Below are positions 9,041-16,376 of a DNA stretch of 64,000 nt, piece after piece. The notes under the pieces were generated by a model. The model did not search any database, was not told the DNA's origin, and was given only the letters and a program-made list of their open reading frames with translations. The stretch lies in the NCBI RefSeq assembly GCF_003814875.1, contig NZ_RKQF01000001.1, positions 992,001 through 1,056,000 of the forward strand, written 5' to 3'. The translations under genes and the position numbers were made by a program. This DNA comes from Streptomyces sp. Ag109_O5-1 (GTDB taxonomy: Bacteria > Actinomycetota > Actinomycetes > Streptomycetales > Streptomycetaceae). Each line of letters begins with the position of its first letter. Position 1 is the first letter of the stretch.

Positions 9041-10081
9041 TCAACCGACCGGGACACCGGCTTCCAGATAGAGCGCGGCGCCGCGTTCACGGGCGCGCAG
9101 CGCCCAGCGCAGCCGTTCGTAGCGGACCGGGGGCAGCATCTCGGCGGCCTCCTGCTCGGTGACGAAGCGCCAGTCGCGCAGTTCGGGTCCCGGCAGCACC
9201 AGCCGCCCCGCCTCGGCGGAGTCCAGCAGGCCGCCGTCGAAGAGCAGCCGCAGGCCGCCGAAACGGGGCGGGGCGGGCTGCTCCCAGTCGACGACGAGCA
9301 GCCGCGGCAGCTCCTCCAGCCGTATCCCGGTCTCCTCCTCGACCTCGCGCACGCCCGCCCGTGCGGGGGCCTCGCCGGGCTCGACGACACCGCCGGGGAA
9401 CTCCCAGCCGGCCTTGTAGGTGGGGTCGACGAGCAGGACGCGGTCCTGTTCGTCGAAGAGGAGGACGCCTGCGGCGATGGTCTCGGCGGTGGGGTCGGGG
9501 GTCTGCACTATGTCGCATACCGCCGCCTCGCCGCTCCCGACCGCCTCCGCGATCCGCACCGCCGTCTCGTAAGGAGTGAGCGCGCTGGTGTCGACGAGAT
9601 GGGCGTCGGCGCTGATCCAGGAGGCGAGGGCGGTGCGGTAGGGCTCGATCTGGTCGTAGCACCACTGCCGGACGCGTATCTCGCCGTCGGGCAGGTCGGC
9701 CGGGATCTCCCGCCCCGCTATTCGCTCGCGCAGGATCGTTTCGGCCGGGGTGAGACACAGATGCCGGACGGTGATCCGGCGGGCCGCGAGGCCGCCGAAG
9801 ATCTCGTCGCGGTACTCCTGGCGCAGCAGGGTCATGGGCACCACCAGGGTCCCGCCCAGCTCGGCGAGCATCGCGGCCGCCGTGTCGATCACCAGTCGTC
9901 GCCAGATCGGCAGATCCTGGAAGTCGCCGACCTCGGCGAGGTGCTTGGCCGGCAGCAGGTGTGTCAGTGCGCCGCCGATGACCTCGGGGTCGAAGAACGT
10001 GCTGTTCGGGATCAGTTCGATCAGTTCACGTGCGGTGGTGGTCTTCCCCGCACCGAACGCGCCGTTGACCCAGACGATCAC
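9041..10081 (-). CDS. P-loop kinase-like domain fused to NUDIX hydrolase
   Basis: A 346-residue two-domain protein. The N-terminal half carries a Walker A motif (GAFGAGKTT, about residues 7-15) and looks like a small nucleotide or shikimate kinase-type P-loop domain. The C-terminal half has an almost canonical NUDIX box (GX5EX7REVEEETGI) starting at GGVVEPGEAP. The start is GTG 10081, just behind a GGGGGAG ribosome site. A longer frame to 10210 adds an Arg-rich segment with no ribosome site. The NUDIX part would cleave a nucleoside diphosphate linked to another moiety; the P-loop part may phosphorylate or bind a nucleotide. Substrates unknown. It is monocistronic between the opp promoter region and a small secreted peptide gene. 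Confidence 0.8.
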   Translation of the reverse strand: MIVWVNGAFGAGKTTTARELIELIPNSTFFDPEVIGGALTHLLPAKHLAEVGDFQDLPIWRRLVIDTAAAMLAELGGTLVVPMTLLRQEYRDEIFGGLAARRITVRHLCLTPAETILRERIAGREIPADLPDGEIRVRQWCYDQIEPYRTALASWISADAHLVDTSALTPYETAVRIAEAVGSGEAAVCDIVQTPDPTAETIAAGVLLFDEQDRVLLVDPTYKAGWEFPGGVVEPGEAPARAGVREVEEETGIRLEELPRLLVVDWEQPAPPRFGGLRLLFDGGLLDSAEAGRLVLPGPELRDWRFVTEQEAAEMLPPVRYERLRWALRARERGAALYLEAGVPVG

Positions 10082-10225
10082 GGACTCCCCCTCTTCTGTT
10101 GGCCCCCTGTGGCTTGCCCGCTCCACACTGCCACGGAAACCAGTTCGCGTTGAGGGCGCGCAGCCGCAGTGCCGGTGTCTCCTCGGGGGAACACCGGCAC
10201 CGCCGCTCACACGGGCCCGGCCGGG

Positions 10226-10420
10226 CTACTCCTGCCCCAACAGGCCCTCGTCGGCCTGGAAGCTGTCCTGGCTCACGATGTGGTGGGCGTGGTCCAGGGC
10301 GTCCGACACGTTCAGATCCCCGAGCGGGCCGTCGTGGCCGGCGGCGTGGGACGGGGTGATGGCGGCCACGACGAATCCGGTGGCCAGACTGGCGATGGCG
10401 AGCATGCTGCGCTTCTTCAT
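10226..10420 (-). CDS. Small secreted peptide, 64 aa
   Basis: MKKRS followed by a hydrophobic stretch (residues 6-21) and a SHA-A cleavage site predicts a Sec signal peptide and a mature, exported peptide of about 38 residues. The mature part is acidic and His-containing (DALDHAHHIV) and has no Cys. I do not recognise a family. A GGGG-rich sequence lies before ATG. It is divergent from the 124-aa gene at 10662, and an array of four 23-bp repeats sits immediately upstream of it. The strong signal peptide makes a real gene likely; function unknown. Confidence 0.65.
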   Translation of the reverse strand: MKKRSMLAIASLATGFVVAAITPSHAAGHDGPLGDLNVSDALDHAHHIVSQDSFQADEGLLGQE

Positions 10421-10447
10421 GCCCCTTTCAACTGCCCGAACGGCCCG

Positions 10448-10539
10448 GGGTCACGGCCGAACCCACGACAGGGTCACCGCCGAACCCTCGACAGGGTCAT
10501 GGCCGAACCGGCAACAGAATCACGGCCGAAGCCGCGAGG
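10448..10539. repeat. Array of four 23-bp tandem repeats
   Basis: Four imperfect 23-bp units abut at 10448-10470, 10471-10493, 10494-10516 and 10517-10539. The first three begin GGGTCA; the fourth begins GAATCA. All carry a nGCCGAA core, so that core recurs every 23 bp. The array lies 27 bp upstream of the secreted-peptide start codon and 123 bp upstream of the divergent gene. No spacers separate units, so this is not a CRISPR. It could be a multi-site operator or a simple tandem duplication. Confidence 0.75.
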
Positions 10540-10661
10540 GGAGCGACACAGCACCCCGGCGCCGAATCCCGGTGGCCCGGGCGGTCGCGCCATCGGTAGC
10601 GTCGGGCCTCCCGACCGGCCGCCGCCCGCGGTCCGGCCCGCACAGGAAGCCGTACGCCACC

Positions 10662-11036
10662 ATGACCAGCCCACGACCGACCACGACCCTCTGGCGCCCC
10701 ACCGGCCCAGTGGAACTCGCACTGGTCCGGGAGCTGCAGTGGCGCGCCTGGCCGCCGCGGCTGCCCGAACAGCCGATCTTCTACCCGGTACTGAACGAGG
10801 ACTACGCGATCAGGATCGCCCGGGACTGGAACGTCAAGCACGACGGCGCGGGCTTCGTGACCCGCTTCGAGGTCGACGCGGAGTTCGCCGGACACTATCC
10901 GGTCCGGCAGGCCGGGGGCAGCACGATCCTGGAGCTGTGGGTGCCGGCCGAGGAGCTGGACGAGTTCAACGCGCACATCGTCGGCACGATCGAGGTTGTC
11001 CACGAATTCTGCCCGGACGGGCAGGACATCGGATGA
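10662..11036 (+). CDS. Hypothetical protein (family sometimes labelled ADP-ribosylation/crystallin J1)
   Basis: A 124-residue soluble protein. It resembles short Streptomyces proteins that I recall being labelled ADP-ribosylation/crystallin J1. That label is weak, since no ADP-ribosylglycohydrolase signature is visible here. Recognisable features are a Trp/Pro-rich N-terminal segment (RAWPPRLPEQPIFYPVL), a middle part EDYAIRIARDW and a conserved-looking ELWVPAEELDEFNAHIVG near the C-terminus. The ATG at 10662 is favoured because the frame upstream is long but not coding-like. It is divergent from the small secreted peptide gene and 160 bp before the alpha-galactosidase. Function unknown. Confidence 0.7.
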   Translation: MTSPRPTTTLWRPTGPVELALVRELQWRAWPPRLPEQPIFYPVLNEDYAIRIARDWNVKHDGAGFVTRFEVDAEFAGHYPVRQAGGSTILELWVPAEELDEFNAHIVGTIEVVHEFCPDGQDIG

Positions 11037-11195
11037 CCTGCACCTCTCCGGTCCAGACCAGGCCAGTCCGGGTCGAGATGCCGAACGATCGCGACCGATC
11101 TCTTTCCAACAGACTCCGACACGTCCTACCGTAATCGCGCAGAGCGATGGCGCGTACATGGCGTCATCCAGGTCGCGAGTCGGAGGAACGTAACG

Positions 11196-13208
11196 ATGCG
11201 TCGCCCCCATGCCCGCACAATCCGCCGAAGAGTGGTCGGAGCACTGGCCGCCGCACTGCTGTGTACGGCAGGCCTCGCCGCACCCGCCGCGGCCGGAGGA
11301 ACCGGCTCCGCCACCCCCGGCGACGGACTCGCCCTCACTCCGCCGATGGGCTTCAACAACTGGAACTCCACGCACTGCTCCGCGGACTTCGATGCGGCCA
11401 TGGTCGAGGGGATCGCGGACCTCTTCGTGGCCAAGGGCCTCAAGGCCGCCGGGTACCAGTACGTCAACCTCGACGACTGCTGGGCGCTGCCCGAACGGGA
11501 CGCGGACGGCAAGCTGGTCCCGGACCCGGCCCGGTTCCCCGACGGGATCAAGGCAGTTGCCGACTACGTGCACTCCAAGGGGCTGAAGCTCGGCATCTAC
11601 ACCAGCGCGGGCACCAAGACCTGCAACGACGCAGGCTTCCCGGGCGCGCTCGGCCACGAGTACAGCGACGCACGGCAGTTCGCCGACTGGGGCGTGGACT
11701 ACCTCAAGTACGACAACTGCAACAACCAGGGCGTGGACGCCAAGCAGCGCTACCTCACCATGCGGGACGCCCTGAAGGCGACCGGACGGCCCATCGTCTT
11801 CAGCATCTGCGAATGGGGCGAGAACAAGCCCTGGGAGTGGGCCACCGGCGTCGGGCAACTCTGGCGGACCACCGGGGACATCAGTGACAGCTGGGGCTCG
11901 ATGGTGTCGATCCTCAAGCAGAACCTGCCGCTCGCGCCCTACGCCGGTCCCGGGCACTGGAACGACCCGGACATGCTGGAGGTCGGCAACGGCGGCATGA
12001 CCGACACCGAGTACCGCTCGCACTTCTCGATGTGGTCGGTCATGGCCGCGCCCCTCCTGATCGGCACCGACCTGCGCAAGGCCTCCCCGGCGACCTTCGA
12101 CATCCTGGACAACAAGGAGGTCATCGCCGTCGACCAGGACCCGCTGGGCAAGCAGGGCACGGTGGTCTCCTCGGAGTACGGGCGCTGGGTCGTCGCCAAG
12201 GAGATGCAGGACGGCAGCCGCGCGGTCGCCCTCTTCAACGAGTCCGACTCGCCCCAGCGCATCGCGACGTCCGTGACGGCGGTCGGCCTGCCGAAGGCCC
12301 CCGCCTACACCCTGCGCGACCTGTGGCAGCACCGGAGCTACAACACCGCGGGCACCGTCTCCGCGATCGTCCCGGCCCATGGCACGGTCCTGGTGCGGAT
12401 CGCCACCGACCGGCGCTGGGCGGCGAACCCGCCGGCCGTCGAACTCGGCCTGAACGGGAGCCAGTTCGTCGAGCCCGGCAAGGCGGCCGCAGTCACCACG
12501 TCGGTCACCGACCTGGGCCGCACCACGGCGGAGAAGGTCTCCGTCTCGCTCACCGGCCCCGAAGGCTGGACCGTCAGGGCGACCTCGCCGGCGAAGGCCG
12601 CCGCACTGCCGACCGGGCGTTCCCTGCGCACGAGTTGGCGGGTGACCGCGCCCGAGGGGACGCCGAGGGGGTCGTACGACCTGAATCTCAAGGCGAGTTA
12701 TCGGTCGCCGACCGGGGTGCGCACCGAACACGCGATGACCGTCACGATGACCGTCGCCGACCCTCCGCCCGCCGGGAGTTCCTATCTCAGCGACCTGCCC
12801 TGGCTGTCGAGCAGCAACGGCTGGGGGCCGGTCGAGCGCGACACCAGCAACGGCGAGTACAACGCCGGCGACGGGCATCCGATCACCATCGGCGCGACGG
12901 TGTACGCCAAGGGGCTCGGCACCCATGCCCCGAGCGACATCGCGTACTACACCGGGAAGGCGTGCCAGAAGGTCACCGCCGACGTCGGGGTGGACGACGA
13001 GGAAGCCGCCGCCGGGTCCGTCGCCTTCGAGGTCTGGGCGGACGGCACAAAGGTCGCCTCGACCGGTGTACTGACCACCGACATGCCCGCCCGGCCGCTC
13101 ACGGCCGATGTCTCCGGCGCCGAGGTGGTCCGGCTGGTCGTCACCGACGGCGGGAACGGCATCACCTCCGACCACGCGGACTGGGCGGACGCGCGGATCA
13201 CCTGCTGA
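11196..13208 (+). CDS. Secreted GH27 alpha-galactosidase with NEW3 and NPCBM domains
   Basis: A 670-residue exported glycosidase. A signal peptide with twin Arg and a hydrophobic core ends near AAPAAAGG (~34). The GH27 catalytic barrel begins at LTPPMGFNNWN; the nucleophile is Asp173 in YLKYDNC and the acid/base is Asp228 in RTTGDISDSW. A C-terminal beta domain follows, then an NEW3-like alpha-galactosidase-associated region (~415-525) and an NPCBM carbohydrate-binding domain from ~530 (SSNGWGPVERDTSNGE, GLGTHAPSDIAYY). It would hydrolyse terminal alpha-galactosyl units of plant oligosaccharides outside the cell. A GGAGG site 9 nt before ATG fixes the start. Convergent with the ROK kinase gene; a terminator separates them. 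Confidence 0.92.
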   Translation: MRRPHARTIRRRVVGALAAALLCTAGLAAPAAAGGTGSATPGDGLALTPPMGFNNWNSTHCSADFDAAMVEGIADLFVAKGLKAAGYQYVNLDDCWALPERDADGKLVPDPARFPDGIKAVADYVHSKGLKLGIYTSAGTKTCNDAGFPGALGHEYSDARQFADWGVDYLKYDNCNNQGVDAKQRYLTMRDALKATGRPIVFSICEWGENKPWEWATGVGQLWRTTGDISDSWGSMVSILKQNLPLAPYAGPGHWNDPDMLEVGNGGMTDTEYRSHFSMWSVMAAPLLIGTDLRKASPATFDILDNKEVIAVDQDPLGKQGTVVSSEYGRWVVAKEMQDGSRAVALFNESDSPQRIATSVTAVGLPKAPAYTLRDLWQHRSYNTAGTVSAIVPAHGTVLVRIATDRRWAANPPAVELGLNGSQFVEPGKAAAVTTSVTDLGRTTAEKVSVSLTGPEGWTVRATSPAKAAALPTGRSLRTSWRVTAPEGTPRGSYDLNLKASYRSPTGVRTEHAMTVTMTVADPPPAGSSYLSDLPWLSSSNGWGPVERDTSNGEYNAGDGHPITIGATVYAKGLGTHAPSDIAYYTGKACQKVTADVGVDDEEAAAGSVAFEVWADGTKVASTGVLTTDMPARPLTADVSGAEVVRLVVTDGGNGITSDHADWADARITC

Positions 13209-13252
13209 CAGCTCGCGGATCACCTGCCGAGAGCTCGCGGATCACCCGCCCA
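13191..13252. repeat. 22-bp tandem repeats generated from the gene end
   Basis: The last bases of the galactosidase gene with its stop (13191-13208) are followed by two more near-identical 22-bp copies (13209-13230 and 13231-13252), each containing GCTCGCGGATCACC. Only the first copy is coding. This is the second gene-end duplication in the window, after the one at 924-972. Confidence 0.7.
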
Positions 13253-13274
13253 GAGCGCGGCGGGGCCCCGAACG

Positions 13275-13313
13275 AGCCCGGCCGGCCGGACCTGAACCCA
13301 GGCCGGCCGGGCT
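13275..13313. terminator. Bidirectional terminator between GH27 and ROK genes
   Basis: AGCCCGGCCGGCC at 13275-13287 and its exact complement at 13301-13313 form a 13-bp stem with a 13-nt loop. It lies between two convergent genes, 67 bp from one stop and 52 from the other. Confidence 0.85.
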
Positions 13314-13364
13314 TGAACGTTCCCGCGACGCCCTCCGCCCCGCTGCCGGACCCCGGGGCGCCCC

Positions 13365-14318
13365 TCAGACCCCCGCGGCGGTCGCGTCCGGCCTGCGGGC
13401 CAGCGCGGCCGCCGCGGCGCCCACCAGGCCCGCGTCCGTGCCCATCTGGGCGGGCACGACCGTCAGGCGCTGGACGAAGGAGAGCGTCGCGTAGTCGGTG
13501 AGGGCCTTGCGCAGCGGCGTGAAGAGGATGTCCCCCGCCTTGCCCACGCCCCCGCCGATCACCGCGATGTCGATCTCGACCAGGGTCGCGGTGGCCGCGA
13601 TCCCGGCCGCGAGCGCCTGCGCGGCCCGCTCGAAGGACGCCGTCGCGACCGGGTCGCCGGCCCGTGCCGCGGCCGCCACCGCCGCCGCCGAGGTGTCGCC
13701 GTCCGGCCCCGGCCGCCAGCCGCCCTCCAGCGCCCGACGGGCGATGTTGGGCCCGCTCGCGATGCGCTCCACACAGCCGCGCGACCCGCACGGACACGAG
13801 TCCCCGTCGAGGTCCACGCTGATATGGCCGATGTGGCCCGCATTGCCCGTGGGGCCCGGGTGCAGCTTGCCGCCGAGCACCAGGCCGCCGCCGACGCCCG
13901 TCGACACCACCATGCACAGCGCGTTGTCGTGGCCGCGGGCCGCGCCCTGCCAGTGCTCGGCGGCCGTGATGGCGACGCCGTCGCCGATCAGCTCGACCGG
14001 CAGCCCGCCGGTGGCCGCCCGCACCCGCTCGACGAGCGGGAAGTCCCGCCAGCCCGGTACGTTGACCGGGCTCACGGTGCCTGCGGACGCGTCCACCGGG
14101 CCCGCGCTGCCGATGCCGAGCGAGCCGGCACGTTCCCACAGGGGTGAAGCGGCGAGTTCGCCGACCACCTCCTCGACGGCCCCCATGACCGTCTCGCCGT
14201 CCTGCTGGGCGGGCGTCGCGCGCTGGGCGCGCGCCTGGATCCGTCCGTGACCGTCCACCAGTGCGCCGGCGATCTTGGTGCCGCCGATGTCGAGGGCCGC
14301 CACGAGGTCGGTGTGCAT
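13365..14318 (-). CDS. ROK-family sugar kinase (glucokinase-like)
   Basis: A 317-residue ROK protein. The phosphate-binding LDIGGTKIAGAL lies at residues 9-20, and the second ATP-binding motif is near STGVGGGLVLGG (139-150). The zinc-site cluster CPCGSRGCVE spans residues 175-184. In the preceding zinc-binding region the usual E-x-G-H is HIGH (162-165), a variant found in other ROK kinases. There is no N-terminal helix-turn-helix, so it is an enzyme rather than a ROK repressor. It would phosphorylate a hexose. A GGGGAG site lies 11 nt before ATG. It is divergent from the LacI gene, and a palindromic operator lies in the shared promoter region. Confidence 0.85.
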   Translation of the reverse strand: MHTDLVAALDIGGTKIAGALVDGHGRIQARAQRATPAQQDGETVMGAVEEVVGELAASPLWERAGSLGIGSAGPVDASAGTVSPVNVPGWRDFPLVERVRAATGGLPVELIGDGVAITAAEHWQGAARGHDNALCMVVSTGVGGGLVLGGKLHPGPTGNAGHIGHISVDLDGDSCPCGSRGCVERIASGPNIARRALEGGWRPGPDGDTSAAAVAAAARAGDPVATASFERAAQALAAGIAATATLVEIDIAVIGGGVGKAGDILFTPLRKALTDYATLSFVQRLTVVPAQMGTDAGLVGAAAAALARRPDATAAGV

Positions 14319-14425
14319 CAGAGTCAGATCTCCCCGTCAACCATGAGTAGCCGAGTGAAGGCATGAGCCGGTCAAGCGGTGGGGGCGCAGGCCGGAGATT
14401 GCGGTGGACAGTCTCCCTCGCATCT

Positions 14426-14437
14426 GACAACGTTGTC
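14426..14437. promoter_or_regulatory. LacI-type operator in the ROK/LacI divergent promoter
   Basis: GACAACGTTGTC is a perfect 12-bp palindrome with the central CG step typical of LacI/GalR operators. It lies 108 bp upstream of the ROK kinase and 85 bp upstream of the LacI gene, so the repressor could control both directions. Confidence 0.75.
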
Positions 14438-14521
14438 CAGGCTCTATGCTCGACGCCACATCCTCATACAGACCCATGGACCTTTGCATCCCCCGTGGAC
14501 GACAGGACAGGACGCCGCATC

Positions 14522-15571
14522 GTGCCCGAGACCTCCCGCCGCGCAGACCGCCTTCCCGGCTCCCGTTACGGGACCCGGCCGACGATGAAGGACGTGGCAG
14601 CGCGGGCCGGCGTAGGCCTCAAGACGGTGTCCCGGGTGGTCAACGGCGAGCCCGGGGTGACCCCGGACACCGAACGCCGGGTCCAGGAGGCGATCGACGC
14701 GCTGGGCTTCCGCCGCAACGACAGCGCGCGGGTGCTGCGCAAGGGCCGTACCGCGAGCATCGGTCTCGTCCTGGAGGACCTCGCCGACCCGTTCTACGGC
14801 CCGTTGAGCCGTGCGGTCGAGGAGGTGGCCCGGGCCCATGGCGCGCTGCTGATCAACGGTTCCAGCGCGGAGGACCCGGACCGGGAGCAGGAGTTGGCGC
14901 TGGCGCTCTGCGCGCGGCGGGTGGACGGGCTGGTGGTGATCCCGGCCGGCGACGACCACCGCTATCTGGAGCCGGAGATACGCGCGGGCGTGGCCACGGT
15001 GTTCGTGGACCGCCCGGCCGGGAAGATCGACGCCGATGTGGTGCTCTCCGACAACTACGGCGGTGCCCGCGACGGCGTCGCCCATCTGATCGCGCACGGG
15101 CACCGCCGGATCGGGTTCATCGGCGACATGCCCCGTATCCACACGGCGGCGGAACGCCTGCGGGGCTATCTGGCGGCGATGGAGGACGCGGGGATAGACG
15201 TGGACGGCGCATGGACCTCGCTCGGCATGACGGACCCGGAGCGGGTGCGCCGGGCCGCCGAGGAGATGCTGTCCGGCCCGGCGCCGGTCACCGCTGTCTT
15301 CGCGGGCAACAACCGCGTCACCGTCACCGTGATCCGGGTACTGGCCGAGCAGCACCGCCCGGTCGCGCTCGTCGGCTTCGACGACATCGAACTCGCCGAT
15401 CTACTGCACCCGGGGCTCACCGTCGTCGCCCAGGACTCGGCCCTGCTCGGCCGTACGGCCGCCGAGCGGCTCTTCCGCCAGCTGGACGGCACGCTGATGG
15501 CGCCGGAGCGGATCGAGCTGCCGACCCGGCTGGTCACCCGCGGCTCGGGCGAGCTGCCGCCGGCGGACTGA
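14522..15571 (+). CDS. LacI-family transcriptional repressor
   Basis: A 349-residue regulator with an N-terminal LacI helix-turn-helix (TMKDVAARAGVGLKTVSRVV) and hinge, followed by a periplasmic-binding-protein-like sensor domain (SIGLVLEDLADPFYG ... GFDDIELADLLHPGLT). GTG 14522 is the likely start because it leaves a short typical tail before the HTH; the frame runs open to 14363 but that upstream part is not LacI-like. A palindromic operator 85 bp upstream suggests autoregulation. It is divergent from the ROK kinase and 3 kb from the alpha-galactosidase, suggesting a sugar-responsive regulator of one or both. Effector unknown. Confidence 0.88.
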   Translation: MPETSRRADRLPGSRYGTRPTMKDVAARAGVGLKTVSRVVNGEPGVTPDTERRVQEAIDALGFRRNDSARVLRKGRTASIGLVLEDLADPFYGPLSRAVEEVARAHGALLINGSSAEDPDREQELALALCARRVDGLVVIPAGDDHRYLEPEIRAGVATVFVDRPAGKIDADVVLSDNYGGARDGVAHLIAHGHRRIGFIGDMPRIHTAAERLRGYLAAMEDAGIDVDGAWTSLGMTDPERVRRAAEEMLSGPAPVTAVFAGNNRVTVTVIRVLAEQHRPVALVGFDDIELADLLHPGLTVVAQDSALLGRTAAERLFRQLDGTLMAPERIELPTRLVTRGSGELPPAD

Positions 15572-15578
15572 GCCGCCC

Positions 15579-16376
15579 GTGACGGGCCGTACGCTCACGG
15601 AACTCGGCCTCGACAAGGCACCGCGCGATCATCCGCTGACCTACCCCGGCGCCTGGCCGGCCGATTCCGCCCTCCTCGACGGCGACCGGCTGTCGCCGCT
15701 GGACCGGCTGGTGTACGACGACGGCCGGGTACCGGTCCTCGCGGTCGGCTCCAACGCCTCGCCCGCCCAACTCCTGCACAAGATGGCGGAGTTCGGGGTG
15801 AGCGGGCCGATTCCCATGGTGCGCACCCGGGTGACCGGGCTCGACGTGGGCGTCTCCGCGCATGTCAGCCGCCTCGGCTATGTCTCCGCGTCCCCGGTCG
15901 AATCCCCTGCGACGGTAAGGGAGTTGTTCGTCGTCTGGCTGGACGGGCGGCAGTTGGAGGTGATCGACGCGAGCGAGGGCGTACCGCTGCCCGACGGCAA
16001 CTTCGGCCGCGCCTGGCTGCCCGCGCCGGACGTACGCGTCGACCTCGCGGACGGCACGACGCTCCCCGGCGTCCACGCGTACGTCAACCGGCACGGCGTC
16101 CTGCACGACGGCACGGGCACGCCCCGCCGCCACCCCGGCGAGCGTGCCCTGCTCACCGAACTCCTCGCCGAATCCGCCGAGTTGAGGGAACTTTTCGGCG
16201 TCGCTCCCGAGGAGTTCTGCACACGGGCGCGGGCCGACGCGGTGCTGTGCCGGGAGGGCACCCGGCTGTTCGCCGAGCGGAGGTGGGCGGTCGCCTCGGG
16301 CCTGGAGCGGTACGTCGGCGGTCAGCAGACGGGAAGCCCGGGGACCGGCTCGTCGTTGTCGCCGCCCTCGATGTAG
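15579..16376 (+). CDS. Gamma-glutamylcyclotransferase-like protein
   Basis: A 265-residue protein whose VPVLAVGSNASPAQL segment (about residues 50-64) matches the YGSN-like substrate loop of the cyclotransferase fold, with Phe/Tyr replaced by Val/Ala (AVGSN). Later DASEG and GVHAYV resemble the barrel strands. It starts with GTG 7 bp after the LacI stop and may be co-transcribed. Its C-terminus overlaps the convergent Ser/Thr kinase gene by 55 bp, giving a low-complexity Gly/Ser tail that may not be functional. Catalytic role uncertain, because the acidic catalytic residue could not be assigned. Confidence 0.65.
   Translation: MTGRTLTELGLDKAPRDHPLTYPGAWPADSALLDGDRLSPLDRLVYDDGRVPVLAVGSNASPAQLLHKMAEFGVSGPIPMVRTRVTGLDVGVSAHVSRLGYVSASPVESPATVRELFVVWLDGRQLEVIDASEGVPLPDGNFGRAWLPAPDVRVDLADGTTLPGVHAYVNRHGVLHDGTGTPRRHPGERALLTELLAESAELRELFGVAPEEFCTRARADAVLCREGTRLFAERRWAVASGLERYVGGQQTGSPGTGSSLSPPSM

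Noticed and set aside
10448..10539. CRISPR-like array
   Set aside because: Repeats abut without spacers and differ between units; no cas genes nearby.
10497..13223. Long minus-strand open frame opposite the alpha-galactosidase
   Set aside because: The sense strand encodes a complete GH27 enzyme with all catalytic residues; the antisense product has no recognisable fold.
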